From assembly GCA_003254925.1 (NCBI GenBank), contig QANZ01053660.1:248001-312000 (forward strand): DNA of 64,000 nucleotides. The letters are read 5' to 3'. A program made the position numbers and the translations under genes. Positions 1 through 33,800 of the stretch are shown here, one piece after another (position 1 is the first letter of the stretch; every line of letters starts with the position of its first letter). The stretch comes from Chamaecrista fasciculata. Lineage: Eukaryota; Streptophyta; Magnoliopsida; Fabales; Fabaceae. A model generated the notes under the pieces. The model was not told where the DNA came from and searched no databases. It saw nothing but the letters and a program-made list of their open reading frames with translations.

Positions 1-319
1 CATTTACTAATACACAACAGAGACAAGAAATTACTACATTTGAAAACAGAAAACCATACACAAATGCATTTACTTCCCCAACAATAAAAATGGAGTCTTT
101 TCTTTTTGCAGAATACATTGGAAAAAAAGAGCATAGATCTTCCTAAACTAATCAGTAATCACCGAAAGAGCATAGAAAAAACAGAATACATCAGACACAA
201 CGCAAGCTCTCAAAATTATTAACAGCAAAGACCGAAAGAGCATTGAAATAAACAACATAGATCTTCCTAAACTAATCACCAAGATTAGAGTTCAGACACA
301 ACGCAAAACAACATTAGAG

Positions 320-480
320 TTCAGACAAACCGACGACGACGACGACGACGACGACGTGAAGCTTACGACGACGACGTGAAGCTGACGACGACGACATGAA
401 GCTGACGACGACGACGTGAAGCCGACGACGACAACGGGACGATGACGACTGGAAGCCGACGACGGGAAGCAAGGAGAAGG
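320..480. repeat. GAC-rich minisatellite
   Basis: A run of GAC trinucleotides grades into an imperfect unit of about 21 bases made of three or four GAC triplets followed by TGAAGC. About five units can be read between 330 and 470. The minus-strand open frames over it encode only Ser/Val/Arg low complexity in three frames at once, which is what a triplet repeat gives without coding selection. No gene is called in 1-1130. Confidence 0.8.
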
Positions 481-704
481 ACGACGGTCGACGAGACAAA
501 TGAAGGAAGGAGAAGTAGGCAAGTCGCAAGTCGCAAGTCTGATTGTGAATGAGGAAGTGAATTAGGCGTTAGGGTTTTTGAATTTTTTTTTTGGTGTTTT
601 TGGAGTTGAAAAAAAAAATGCTTTTTGAGCCTTTTTTTCAAAAAAAAAAACAAAGCTTAAAAAAAAAATATACAAGATAGGTACGATTACAGATTACCAA
701 CAAA

Positions 705-790
705 GTTCTCACATTGGCAATGGAAATCAAACTTACGACCTTGTAGATTATGAGTCCACTCCTTAACTAATGGACCAAATTTTGTTGGCA
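705..790 (-). mobile_element. Degenerate tRNA-derived SINE-like remnant
   Basis: Read on the minus strand, the stretch has a box A-like part (ccattagttaaggag) and a decayed box B-like part (gtaagtttgatttcc) about 30 bases apart. It resembles the clearer SINE at 43836-44025. It lacks a recognisable tail or target duplication, so this is an old fragment at best. Confidence 0.4.
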
Positions 791-1140
791 ACATTCTATA
801 TTATTTTTAATATCTATAGATATCTCTTATTCAATTAGCTTCATATTAGATATTTTCTTCCATTAATAAATGTCGATCAAGTTACTCTGCAAAATTGTAA
901 TTTGATTTATGCATTGAAAGAGTTTCATATATGCCTTCTATATGGTTACTTTTTTTAAAAAAAAAAAACATGGTTATTTTATACTTTTGTATACATTGAA
1001 TTGTTGAACTAAGAAAATTACTTAGAGGATAATTCTATATGATTCAGCAACATAAGGTTTGAAAGGATTGGCAATTGAGATTAGTCCAACCATTCTATTC
1101 AGTTCACATAACCTATTGTGAGATCTGATCATTTTGTTAA

Positions 1141-2256
1141 GGATAAATTCCACTTTGGTACCCTGTCTTATTGGCCTGTACCACTTTGGTACCCTGTCCT
1201 TTCAAAGGTGCCACTTTAGTACCCTGTCCTTTAAACTGTTACCCACTTTGGTACCCAATTTAAAATTTCTGTCAAATTTTAACAGTGGAGGACCAAAAAG
1301 ACAAAATTCCCAACTTTTCATCACCAATTTGCAATTTTCCCATATTCATTCATTCACTTAATTCCCTAAATTTATCACCTAATTTGCGTTTCACAGCCAC
1401 CCTAACAATTCGCAGGTACCTCTCCAAACCCATTCATTCTTCATCCTTCACTTTGCTATCCCAAAAGATTCACCAAATCCCCAATTTTTCATCACTATTT
1501 GATTCACATTCGCGTCTCCGTCGAACACATTCGCGATTACACACCAAAATCATCTCATCGAACACTCTAACTTCATCGAACCCATTCTTGATTCAAAATC
1601 GAACACGTTCATCTCCAGTCGCGATTTACACACGAAATCCCCAATTCGCTCATCATCTTCGCGAGATACCAAATGCACACACGAATCGACGAGTCGAAAG
1701 CCCAAGTTCATAGTTTAGAAATAAAACCGCAGCACTCGTTCGTCTTCTTCACGGGTTCGAAGGTTTTAGGTTCACAGCATCAAAAATCGAGTTTTTGGAG
1801 GAAGAAGAATCGGGTTCGTCGGAATCGCGACATGAATTTATCAGATGAATCGCGAGAATGAGAGGATTTTGAAACTGGAACGGCGAAGTGGAATGGGGTT
1901 CGATCCATGAATGGGTTTCGATTTTGAAGGTGTAATGAGGTTCGATTTCATGAATGGAGGTAGAATGAGAGGATTTCATGATTTTGACTGTGATGAATCG
2001 CGAACAGAGGATAATCGCAAAGAGAGATGAATGAGGGTTAGTGAATGAATGAACATGGAAAATCGCAAATTGGTGATGAAAAGTTGAGAATTTTGTCTTT
2101 TTGGTCCTCCACCGTTAAAATTTGACGGAAATTTTAAATTGGGTACCAAAGTGGGTAACAGCTTAAAGAACAGGGTACCAAAGTGGTACTTTTGAAAGGA
2201 CAGGGTACTAAAGTGGTACAAGTCAATAGGACAGGGTATCAAAGTGGAATTTACCC
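1141..2256. mobile_element. Foldback Mutator-like element (non-autonomous)
   Basis: The two ends are inverted repeats of about 220 bases (1141-1360 and 2037-2256). Both begin with GGRTAAATTCCACTTTG and contain three or four tandem units of the form CCACTTTGGTACCCTGTC. The element is flanked by a perfect 9-base direct repeat, TTTTGTTAA, at 1132-1140 and 2257-2265, which is the Mutator superfamily signature. There is no transposase; the middle (about 1370-2030) is moderately GC-rich with short open frames that are not convincing genes. It may hold captured host sequence. Confidence 0.85.
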
Positions 2257-2265
2257 TTTTGTTAA

Positions 2266-4000
2266 TGGTTAATTTTTGTAATTGATCAATCTAAATAAGT
2301 TTAATTGTCAAATGGGCTCTAAAAAAATCCTTTGAATATTCTTTAATATATTATTATAGATAGATATAGATATAGATAAATGTTCTATCCTCTCTCGTGC
2401 ATTTTTAAATAGGTTTTTTGAATATTCTTATACGATACATATTTAAGAGATGTAACATTAAAATATAAATTTATTGTGCATTTAATTTGAAAAAAATTGT
2501 ACTTGTTTACACCTTTTATTATGTTTTTAAAACATTCTTTTTTAATTTGAAAAAATTGTTCTATTTAATCTGAAATTAAATTAGATAAACAAAAATTGAT
2601 ATGACTTTTTAAGCGTACGCCTATTTTCCACCAGGGCAAGACGCACGTTCTCAAGGGAACGAGGCGAGTATAATACTCTTCATGTCCATGATCTCCAACA
2701 AGCCTTACGTCTTGAGATTTTCAGTCCCATTGTTTTGGAACAAGATAGATTCGTATTTGGAGGTCTAGAGCAAAACAAGAAAACAACAAAAAAATAATAT
2801 CAAAGTTAACAATAATAAGATTATATAAATAATGAAAATAGTTACTAGGGGTTCTTGACAGGAGGAAGTAAAACACTCCAAGTAAGGACTTGGCAAGACA
2901 AGAGAACTTGAGACTCAGGTAAATTGAACTATATTATAGGGAGCTCATAGGGTAAATTAGAATTCTCTAGGGCATACTTTCTAGTTGTCGGTTTGTCCTT
3001 CTCCCTTTATGTGAGAAATGAAGGAGTATTTATAGGGGAACTTAAGAGAGTGATTTATTGATGATCATGATGGCCACTTATGAGGGAGGTTACTAATAGC
3101 CATGATGGTCATTCATGGAGGGGTTCCTCATGGTCATGATGACCTTTTATAAGGAGGTTATTAATAGTCACAATGGTCATTTATAAGGTGATCAATGAGT
3201 GTAAAATATTGATGAGTGTGGAATAAGAGCGAAAGGTGAAGTGAATATTTCCCTTATTTCACAACATTTCCAATTTTGTTCAAATAAAGATGTTGCGGAT
3301 GCCATTTAGTTTCCCCAAAGTCTTTTGTCTCTTAGGTATCATGTACTCCTTAATTAATTGTCTTAATTAATTATTAAAAATAATGGCCATGTAAGAACAA
3401 CAATTATCCACACGATCCTCCACATCCCTAAATGGCTGAGATGCATATTCCCACTCTCAAGTCGCTCCCCAATATTCTACTCTCCTCTATAAATTCCTTT
3501 ACTCTTCACAACTAGGTCTAGGTTAACTACTCTTTTCACATCATTGTTCTATTACTCTCGTGGTAATCTATATATAACTTGAACGTCAGATTGTTCTTTA
3601 CAAAGTTTCTTTATAAAGCTTTTATAGCTGTTATCTCATTTCTTGCTCCTTACAGCTTTGTTAAAACTAAGGTAAGGGCCTTACCCAACTATTAGTTGAT
3701 CATTTTTATTTTTAAAAACTTTATTTTTTTAATAATAATTTTGTTATTTAAAATTTTGATAAGTTTTTTTTAGCCATTGAAGTAGTGGGGAGTTACTTAA
3801 CTATCTCTACTATTTTTTTCTCTTTTAATATTTTATTATAAAATTAATTTTGACAAATCAAAACCCTCCTCACACATTTAAAATAGTATATAGATAGATA
3901 TATTTATATTTTAAAAAAATTAATTTATAAATCTCATGCTTCATTGCGAAAAACCATGACTATAATAATTAAAGATTATTTCTATCACTAAAGACCGCGT
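2266..4000. other. Gene-free AT-rich stretch with old repeats
   Basis: No coding frame of any quality is present. Around 3060-3190 there are about four imperfect units of roughly 45 bases built on 'atgatggtcatt...taaggaggtta'. Together with the preceding 'aaggagtatttataggg' text, this looks like a decayed LTR fragment, but no paired LTR or primer-binding site was found. Promoter sequence for the SYD gene should lie in the last part. Confidence 0.5.
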
Positions 4001-4179
4001 TTGGGCCAAATTATTCTGGTTTTGAAAGAGGGAAATCGTATTGGGCTTTTCGTTTCTTGTTATTTGGTCAAACGCTTTTCGCCTTCCAAATTCCAATTTC
4101 ACCTAATCCTCCACTTTTTATTTCACTTGGAAAACCTAACCCCCCCCCAAAAAAAAGTTCACTTGGAAAAAAAAAAAGG

Positions 4180-5223
4180 TGTTGATTCAGGCGCAAGGGT
4201 TCACGGAACGCACGTACGAGAGATTAAAGACCGCGTTTGGGGGTCTTACTGTGTGCAAAGGTCGGTTTATTTTTTCATTTCATCGTTGGGATTTCAAGGG
4301 CAAGCTTTTTATGTAGCTGACCTCGCTTCACTTCTCGGAGTGTCTTAGCTCGGATCTCCGATCAGGTATATTGTCTCACTCACTTTATCTTCACGTTCTT
4401 GGTAGTGCCGTTCCGTTTTCAATTGGATCTTTCACGCTACAACGCTTCCAGAAAGGATTTCCGTCAAATTTCACTATTTTGAAACTCGACCTAGTGGTTT
4501 TTGAATATTTTCTTGGTTTAGCTCTTCCCTTGCTAACTACGGAAGGCTGCCTTGGAGGATTGCAGTTGGTTCAGCTGCCATTATCTCTCTGTACTATTTT
4601 GTGCGTTGAGAGTGATTGGGATGTGATATTTGGATATAATCGTAGAAGGAAGGGTTTTTCTTTTCGGGTTGGTTTTGGAATAGGAAAGGAAATGGGTTTA
4701 TGTTTATGTTGATAGATTGGTGGATAGCAGTTAATATTCGGGTTTGGAAGGTTAAGATAGAGTATAAGAGAGAAATTTGAGAGCTTTGTTGGAATCATTT
4801 CAGCCCATACGTTCCCGAATAAAAGCAGCCGCCCAGTCTCATGTATTCATTATTTCTCTCCCTTTTTCCTGTTATGTAATGGAATGGTGTAGATAGCTCT
4901 TGAAAACACATAGATGATCAGCACACATTTTGCACAGCCACGCTGATATGCTGTACGGGATAGACTTTATGTGGTATGTCATGGAGGCTGACTAGCAAGC
5001 TTGGCTGGTTTTACTTAGTTGCTGCTGAATACTTGAAGTTTGTTATAGTCTGCAATAGCATCTGTGAATCCTTTTGTTATTGATTTTAGTCATGTCTTTG
5101 TTGTAAATTTGTTCAGATAAATGGCATAAGATTACACCTTGAATTTTTTAAGGTTGCTGCAATTCCAAGTTTATTTTGATACGATAATTTTAGTTTCTGC
5201 TTGTGCACTGCAGTTTAAATGAC
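4180..5223 (+). promoter_or_regulatory. SYD 5' leader exon and leader intron
   Basis: A GC-richer block from about 4180 to 4365 ends in a good donor (atcag|gtata, donor at 4366). An acceptor (gcactgcag|) ends at 5213, ten bases upstream of the proposed start codon at 5224. I infer a non-coding first exon and a leader intron of about 850 bases. The start of transcription cannot be fixed by eye. Confidence 0.55.
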
Positions 5224-28188
<22,965 letters not shown>

Positions 28189-29113
28189 TTACACATCCGT
28201 GTGTATATAAACATTATATGTGTAAGAAGCTGTGTACATAATATGTTGTAATTTCCTGCCGAAATCTGCTAATATGGTCTGAAATCCACCTAGTTGGTTG
28301 TTTCGGCAGTAGATTAATTATTGTAAGAATGTTTTCACATCTATATTGGCATTATCAACCATCCAATACTGAAATGAACTCATGTCATCAAAGGTTATAT
28401 TCGAATCAAATCATTATTAAATGAGATGTCACTATGACAGGGCCTTGAAAGAAACCTATGTTACTTTGGACATAAATCCTCTATAATGCACTACAGGTGA
28501 AGTGTTGAAAGAAAAATGAACTGACACTTACTTTTCTAATTATTCTTCTCTTTCATCATTACATCTATAGTGTAATACATCTATAGGGTAATACAGAGAA
28601 TCTAAATTCTGTTGCTCTAAATTGTATTGTTATGGTTTAGGTGAGTCTTTTTTGGTCTCAAGCTATGGTACACTACACTTGAATAGAAGGGGGAGTAAAA
28701 AAAAAGTTTGAAAATATACTCAACAATTGTACATAAATTTGCTTGTAAAAGAAATTTTACCGAATCAAGTAATGGGGACGTGTGGTGGTGTGGGGGAATG
28801 TTAGTTGGGCTAGCTAATTTGTTAGTTGCATGGTGTTTAATCTTTCACACCCAGATTTTAACTATTTATCTCTAAAAGCACATGCAAAAATTCGTAAAAT
28901 TGAATAACTCCATAAACATATTGTCACGTTTTTTTAATTTTAATAATTCATTAAATTGAAATATTATAAAAAAATATATAAAACCTGACTCTCTAGTTTT
29001 AATTTGAGTAATTAGATCTCTATATGTTTATTTTCGTTTGTTACATCAACGATTAAAAGATAAAATTATGTCATTCTTTAACGATAGAGTCTTGATTATA
29101 GATAAAATAAAAA
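28189..29113. other. SYD 3' flank; start of duplicated block A
   Basis: No gene. The SYD 3' UTR should end within the first few hundred bases. From about 28636 onward the text (ggtgagtctttt, atggtacac, aatagaagg, caattgtacataa, gggacgtgtg) is matched by 44292 onward, so this is the left part of a segmental duplication. Confidence 0.7.
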
Positions 29114-30123
29114 GGCCAAAGTCCTATTTTGGTCCCCCAGTTATGTTTAGTGTTCCAAATTAGTCTCCCAGTTATTTTTCGTTCCATATTGGTCCTCAGT
29201 TATGCAAGACTTGACAAAGTTGGTCCCTCTAACAGTTTCCATCCATTTTTCTGTTAAAAAAAAAAGACGAAATTGATTTTTAACTTCTAAAAGTTTAAAT
29301 TTTTTGCATCAATGACCTTTTTCTCTGTAATAGAACCAAAATATAAAATAGAAAAAATATCTTGGGAGTTTTAGTTTATTTCACCCTAAAAAAAATAATC
29401 TGTCTCTCTCATCCAACAATCACCACCACAATCCCTTCCCTCAAGCTCAAATCGTCGGCGCCGGCACCACTGTAATTGATAAAAATTTGGTTGCAAACCA
29501 ACGGCGCCAGACGCCGCCACTGACCTCGACCTCAACATCGCCGTCGTGGCTGTAACCGTCCTTGTACTGGCATCGCCGACGGAATCTTCTCCTACCAACA
29601 CCTTCCTAGAATCCCGATTCTCTTGCGCTCCTCCGCTTCGAGTGCTCTTCTGCGGCTTGAACATTGACCAAAACGACCTCTGTACTATCTGGATCGAAAT
29701 CTCTGTCGCCGTCGCCGGAGAATCTAGACCTCGACCGGAAAAACGGAATCGCCATGGAGCGAGAGCGACGGAGAGCGGGCTCGCTGTCGATTAGACTATA
29801 CCGACAGACAGAGATTGAGATGGAGAGAGAGGGGGGAAGAAATTGTCTTTTTGTTTAAATTCAATTATAATCTTAATTTATTTTTTGTTCTTACGTTTTG
29901 ATCCTATTATAAAAAGAAAAGGACCTTACTATAAGAAAATAAAATTTTAGAGGATGAAAGTTTATTTTTCCTTATTTTTTAATGGAAAAATGAATGAAAA
30001 CTGTTAGAGGGATCAATTTTGTCAAGTTTTATATAACTGGGGGACCAATATGGAAAGAAAAATAATTTGGGGATCAATTTGGAATACTGAGCATAACTGG
30101 GGGACCAAAATAAGACTTTGGCC
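29114..30123. mobile_element. Mutator-like element, possible gene-capturing type
   Basis: Terminal inverted repeats begin GGCCAAAGTCCTATTTTGGT; the right end reads GGCCAAAGTCTTATTTTGGT on the other strand. They extend about 140 bases and contain repeated 'ggtccc...cagttat' units. Perfect 9-base flanks AAATAAAAA lie at 29105-29113 and 30124-30132. The middle (about 29400-29830) is far more GC-rich than its surroundings and has exon-like text with Ser/Pro/Ala codons, which suggests a captured host gene piece. No transposase. Block B has no counterpart, so it inserted after the duplication or was lost there. Confidence 0.82.
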
Positions 30124-30839
30124 AAATAAAAATATAGACAATTACACAAATTAAAATATACGAATTTACTGTAAATTATAAAAATTAAAAGACTAATTAA
30201 ACCTGTATATTATAATTGATAATAATTTTTTTAAGTTAACAAAAATTTTGTTAATTTTTTAAAAAATAGTATCAACAGGGGTGTGTATCGCTGCAAAGTG
30301 AAAAATATATATAAAAAAATTAAATACTTACATGCTGACACAAGCTTTAACGTCATGGACGAAATCAAGAAATAACCCGTCACGTGAGAAATTACAGAGG
30401 GTCCCCTTTAAGATCAAATAATTCCATCAAATTAAGTATGATTTGATTGTATGTGTGATTATGGCCATTCCTTTTTTCTTCTTTGGGTACATCATTATGA
30501 CCATTCTGACTGGCGCGAGTGAGGTTTCAACTTTTTTCCATAAAAATCATCAGATGCGAAATTAAAGAGACTCATCAGTATAAGTAGTGCTTAGTCCTAT
30601 TGAGATAAATATTTATTTTTCACTACGACCCATATTGTAGTGGAAGGCTAAAACATGAATCAGTACATCACGTGTAAACTGTATGTAAGTTTTGGTAGCT
30701 AGTTCCGTACCTTATCAAAACCAAATTATTGTCCTGAAGGCTAAAGGTAGCAAAGGTTGTCTTAAGATTCTTGCTTCTTCTTGTTCTTCAATTGTTCTGG
30801 TTCTTTGGTATTTTGAGCTTTCTTCAATATTAATTCTTA
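30124..30839. promoter_or_regulatory. Upstream region of first DQD/SDH gene
   Basis: AT-rich, without genes. The last 150 bases parallel the upstream region of the second copy (aagattcttgcttctt shared), but the acceptor used there by the small leader exon (ttttcag) reads ttttgag here. No AC-type MYB motifs were seen. TATA and start of transcription not determined. Confidence 0.5.
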
Positions 30840-33800
30840 ATGATGGGAAGTATAAGTGGAGAAATTAGGAGGAGGAATAATAATGGAAGCTTGATTTGTG
30901 TTGCTATAATGGAGGAGTCAGTTGAGAAGATGAAGAGTGAAATAGATAAGGCTAAAGCTAGTGGTGCTGATGTTGCTGAAATACGATTAGATTATTTAAA
31001 GGGCTTAAGCCCTTACGATGATTTGAACTTCCTACTTAAGGACCGTCCTTTGCCGCTATTATTTACTTACAGGTATTAATATTATATTGCAATGCTCATT
31101 TATTTAATTTACTCTTGCCGTAGCTATATATATATATATATATTCTGGTCTGGTGTATCTTATGTTGAAGCAAAATGGTCCCTTAAAATCCTTCCAACTT
31201 TAGTTTCCACTAAAATATTGTGCTCGGCTAATGCTCTTACGTACATTAGTACTCTCATTCGATCTGGTCAGCATTTCATGCATGAACTTCATTATTTAGA
31301 GGTTTTCAGTAATGATGATGTTATGAAATCTAGATGGTGACTCGAAGTGAAGGATCGGTTTAGATAATTGAATGTTCAAGAGGTTAAATCGTTTTTGACT
31401 GATCAGAATTGTGTTGTTTCAAACTGAGTTGACTCTAATTTTTTAAAAACTGACTGAAAAGTAGAATTTTTGAAAAAAATAATAATTGTTTTTGTTAGTC
31501 AGAATGCACAAGGAAAATATACTAAGAGGGGGTGAATTGGTATTTCAAAACTTTTTTTAAGTTAAAAACAAGTTTTAACACAGTTCCTTAAAATAGTTAC
31601 TAAAAACAATCCCTCTAATATAAATTCCTTAAAACAGTTCCTTTAAACAGTTTCTTTCAGAACAAGGCTTCTTAGCAATAACAAATATGCTTAAGATCAC
31701 AGACACTCAGATAAAGCAAACATTTAAGCAAGATATATATATATATATAAACAAATTGCTAATGAAAGAAAACTAATCCTTAACTCAAAAGATAAATGCG
31801 GAATATAAAGGAGAAAGGATAAGGAACAAGACAAAGTAGATTTATTCTGGTTCAGAATAAGATACTAGTGCCATAAAGAACTTTCTCTAAAACCTACGTC
31901 CAGTCCCCAAGCACAAAGGAAGGGATTTTTATATTATTGCTGGGCAAACTAACCAAATTACAATTGACACTCAACCACTCACGGATCACCATTGGGGTTT
32001 CACACTTTTACAGTTTCCCAAACCACAAGTCTTCACGGGTAACAATAAGTTTCCTCACAACAACTCCTCTTACAGTGCAACCACTCACGGATAACCACTA
32101 TAGGGTTTCACAACAACCGAGGGCAGACAACCTATTACCACTAGGAGGTATACGAATGAATCAGAAGATATGAGATGAAAGAAATTGGTTCTCTCACAAA
32201 GAGATAGGTTCACACACAAAGGTGAATTGTCACAAAGACTAATCCCACGAAGGGTTCTCACAAAGAGATAGCACTTAGCAGCTTTTCAGCGAAACTCTTC
32301 TTGACACTTAGTCTAGCTTTTTCTTCATTTGAATTCTTCAGCTTTTATAGTAGTGTAGCTTCAGCAGCTCGAAATGGAAATGTTCTTCAGCTTTGAATAC
32401 TCCAACGGCTAGGAACAATAGTATCTTCAACACATTTGATTTGTCTTTCGCCTTCTTTAGAGTCTTGACTGAATTTCCATGTTGCTCATCTGATAATAAT
32501 GACATATAGACGTTGAGCTTTAATCAACAGGGTCAGAATATGAAAGTTTGAAAACTTTCCTTAAGATAGTACCTTGACCTGCGGAATAGGAGCAATTTTC
32601 TTTCTAAAAATAGATTTAGCATTAAATAATAATTTAAACGGTCAGATTAAAACTTTCCCAATATATATAACACAAAGTTATTGCAATGAGACACGTTTTG
32701 CACTTGAAATAAATCAGATATGAAGATTATAACAAAACTTACAAAGTTTCCTAAACAGTTCCTTTAATCATAGCGATAATTAAGGAACAAGATAATTCCC
32801 AGATTTCTTTCCTTCTTTAGATAGATTAACACATAATCACTGATTTTATACTAAATGAAATTCTGATTCTAATCAATCATGATCTATCAATTATGTCGAA
32901 ATAAATAAAGCAATAATCCAAGACATAAATGATCTTTCAAAATAAAAACTTATTATTTAATAAAAATATATCGTCTAGGCAATATTAACATATACGATAA
33001 TTAAGAAAAAATATATCAAGCCAATATTAATGTACAGATATATATATATATCATTAAAAGAATTTTTGGCAATTATCAAAATAAACACATTTAATAAAAT
33101 AACCAACTAAACATTATTCTATAATAACTAATGTTAATTAACTTATATTTNTTATTAATAAAATAGTTATATTTATTATTTATATATTTTTAACGTTATG
33201 CGATTCGACTGATTGAAACAATCAACCCATAACCTGAAGATTTTTCTGATTTACTCACCGGTTTTAAAAATCGTAATGTATAGTATTATAGAGTCGAAAT
33301 ATGTTGGTTTTTTTTCAAGAATTTGAGAAATTGAAATTTGAGAGAAGGAAAAAGGAGAGCTTAAAAGCTAAAAGTTTGAAATCAAATTTATCATGTTATT
33401 TATGACTCAAAAATTGATTTATACAAGATCGTAAATAAAAAATTTTATTTTTGGCAAAAGACCTGTTGGTGCCCCTAACGTTTGGGGTCAGTTATTTAAA
33501 TTCTGCTCTAAACGTTTGTTTTGTGTCAATTATGCTCCCAATGTTTCACATTGTTGTCAATTATACCATAACCTCTAATTCCGTTAATTAGATTGACAAA
33601 AAAAAAAACTGATGCATCAACTGACTGGGTTAATGGAGGTCGTCATTGAACTCAGAAGGTCAAAAAAACCTTTTTGGCGAGCTTTTTCGGCGAGGTTCGT
33701 CTTCTTCAGCGAACTCTCCGGCAAGATACACAGCTACTCTGACGACCACGAAAACTCATAATCCAAGGTTTTTTGACCTCCTGAGTTCAATGACGATAAC

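Noticed and set aside
330..470. CRISPR-like regular repeat
   Set aside because: Units are contiguous triplet-based repeats without spacers, in plant nuclear DNA.
363..653. Minus-strand Ser/Val/Arg-rich frames near the left edge
   Set aside because: Three overlapping frames are all open over a GAC triplet repeat. No start context, homology or splice logic.
1285..1713. 142-residue frame on the + strand
   Set aside because: It lies inside the foldback element, half in its inverted arm, with no family resemblance.
29546..29794. Open frames of 60-92 residues on both strands within 29386-29858
   Set aside because: They sit in the GC-rich cargo of a Mutator-like element; treated as possible captured sequence, not genes.
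31520..32650. LTR retrotransposon in DQD/SDH copy 1 intron 1
   Set aside because: No second LTR, primer-binding site, polypurine tract or protein remnant could be found; left as unclassified insertion.
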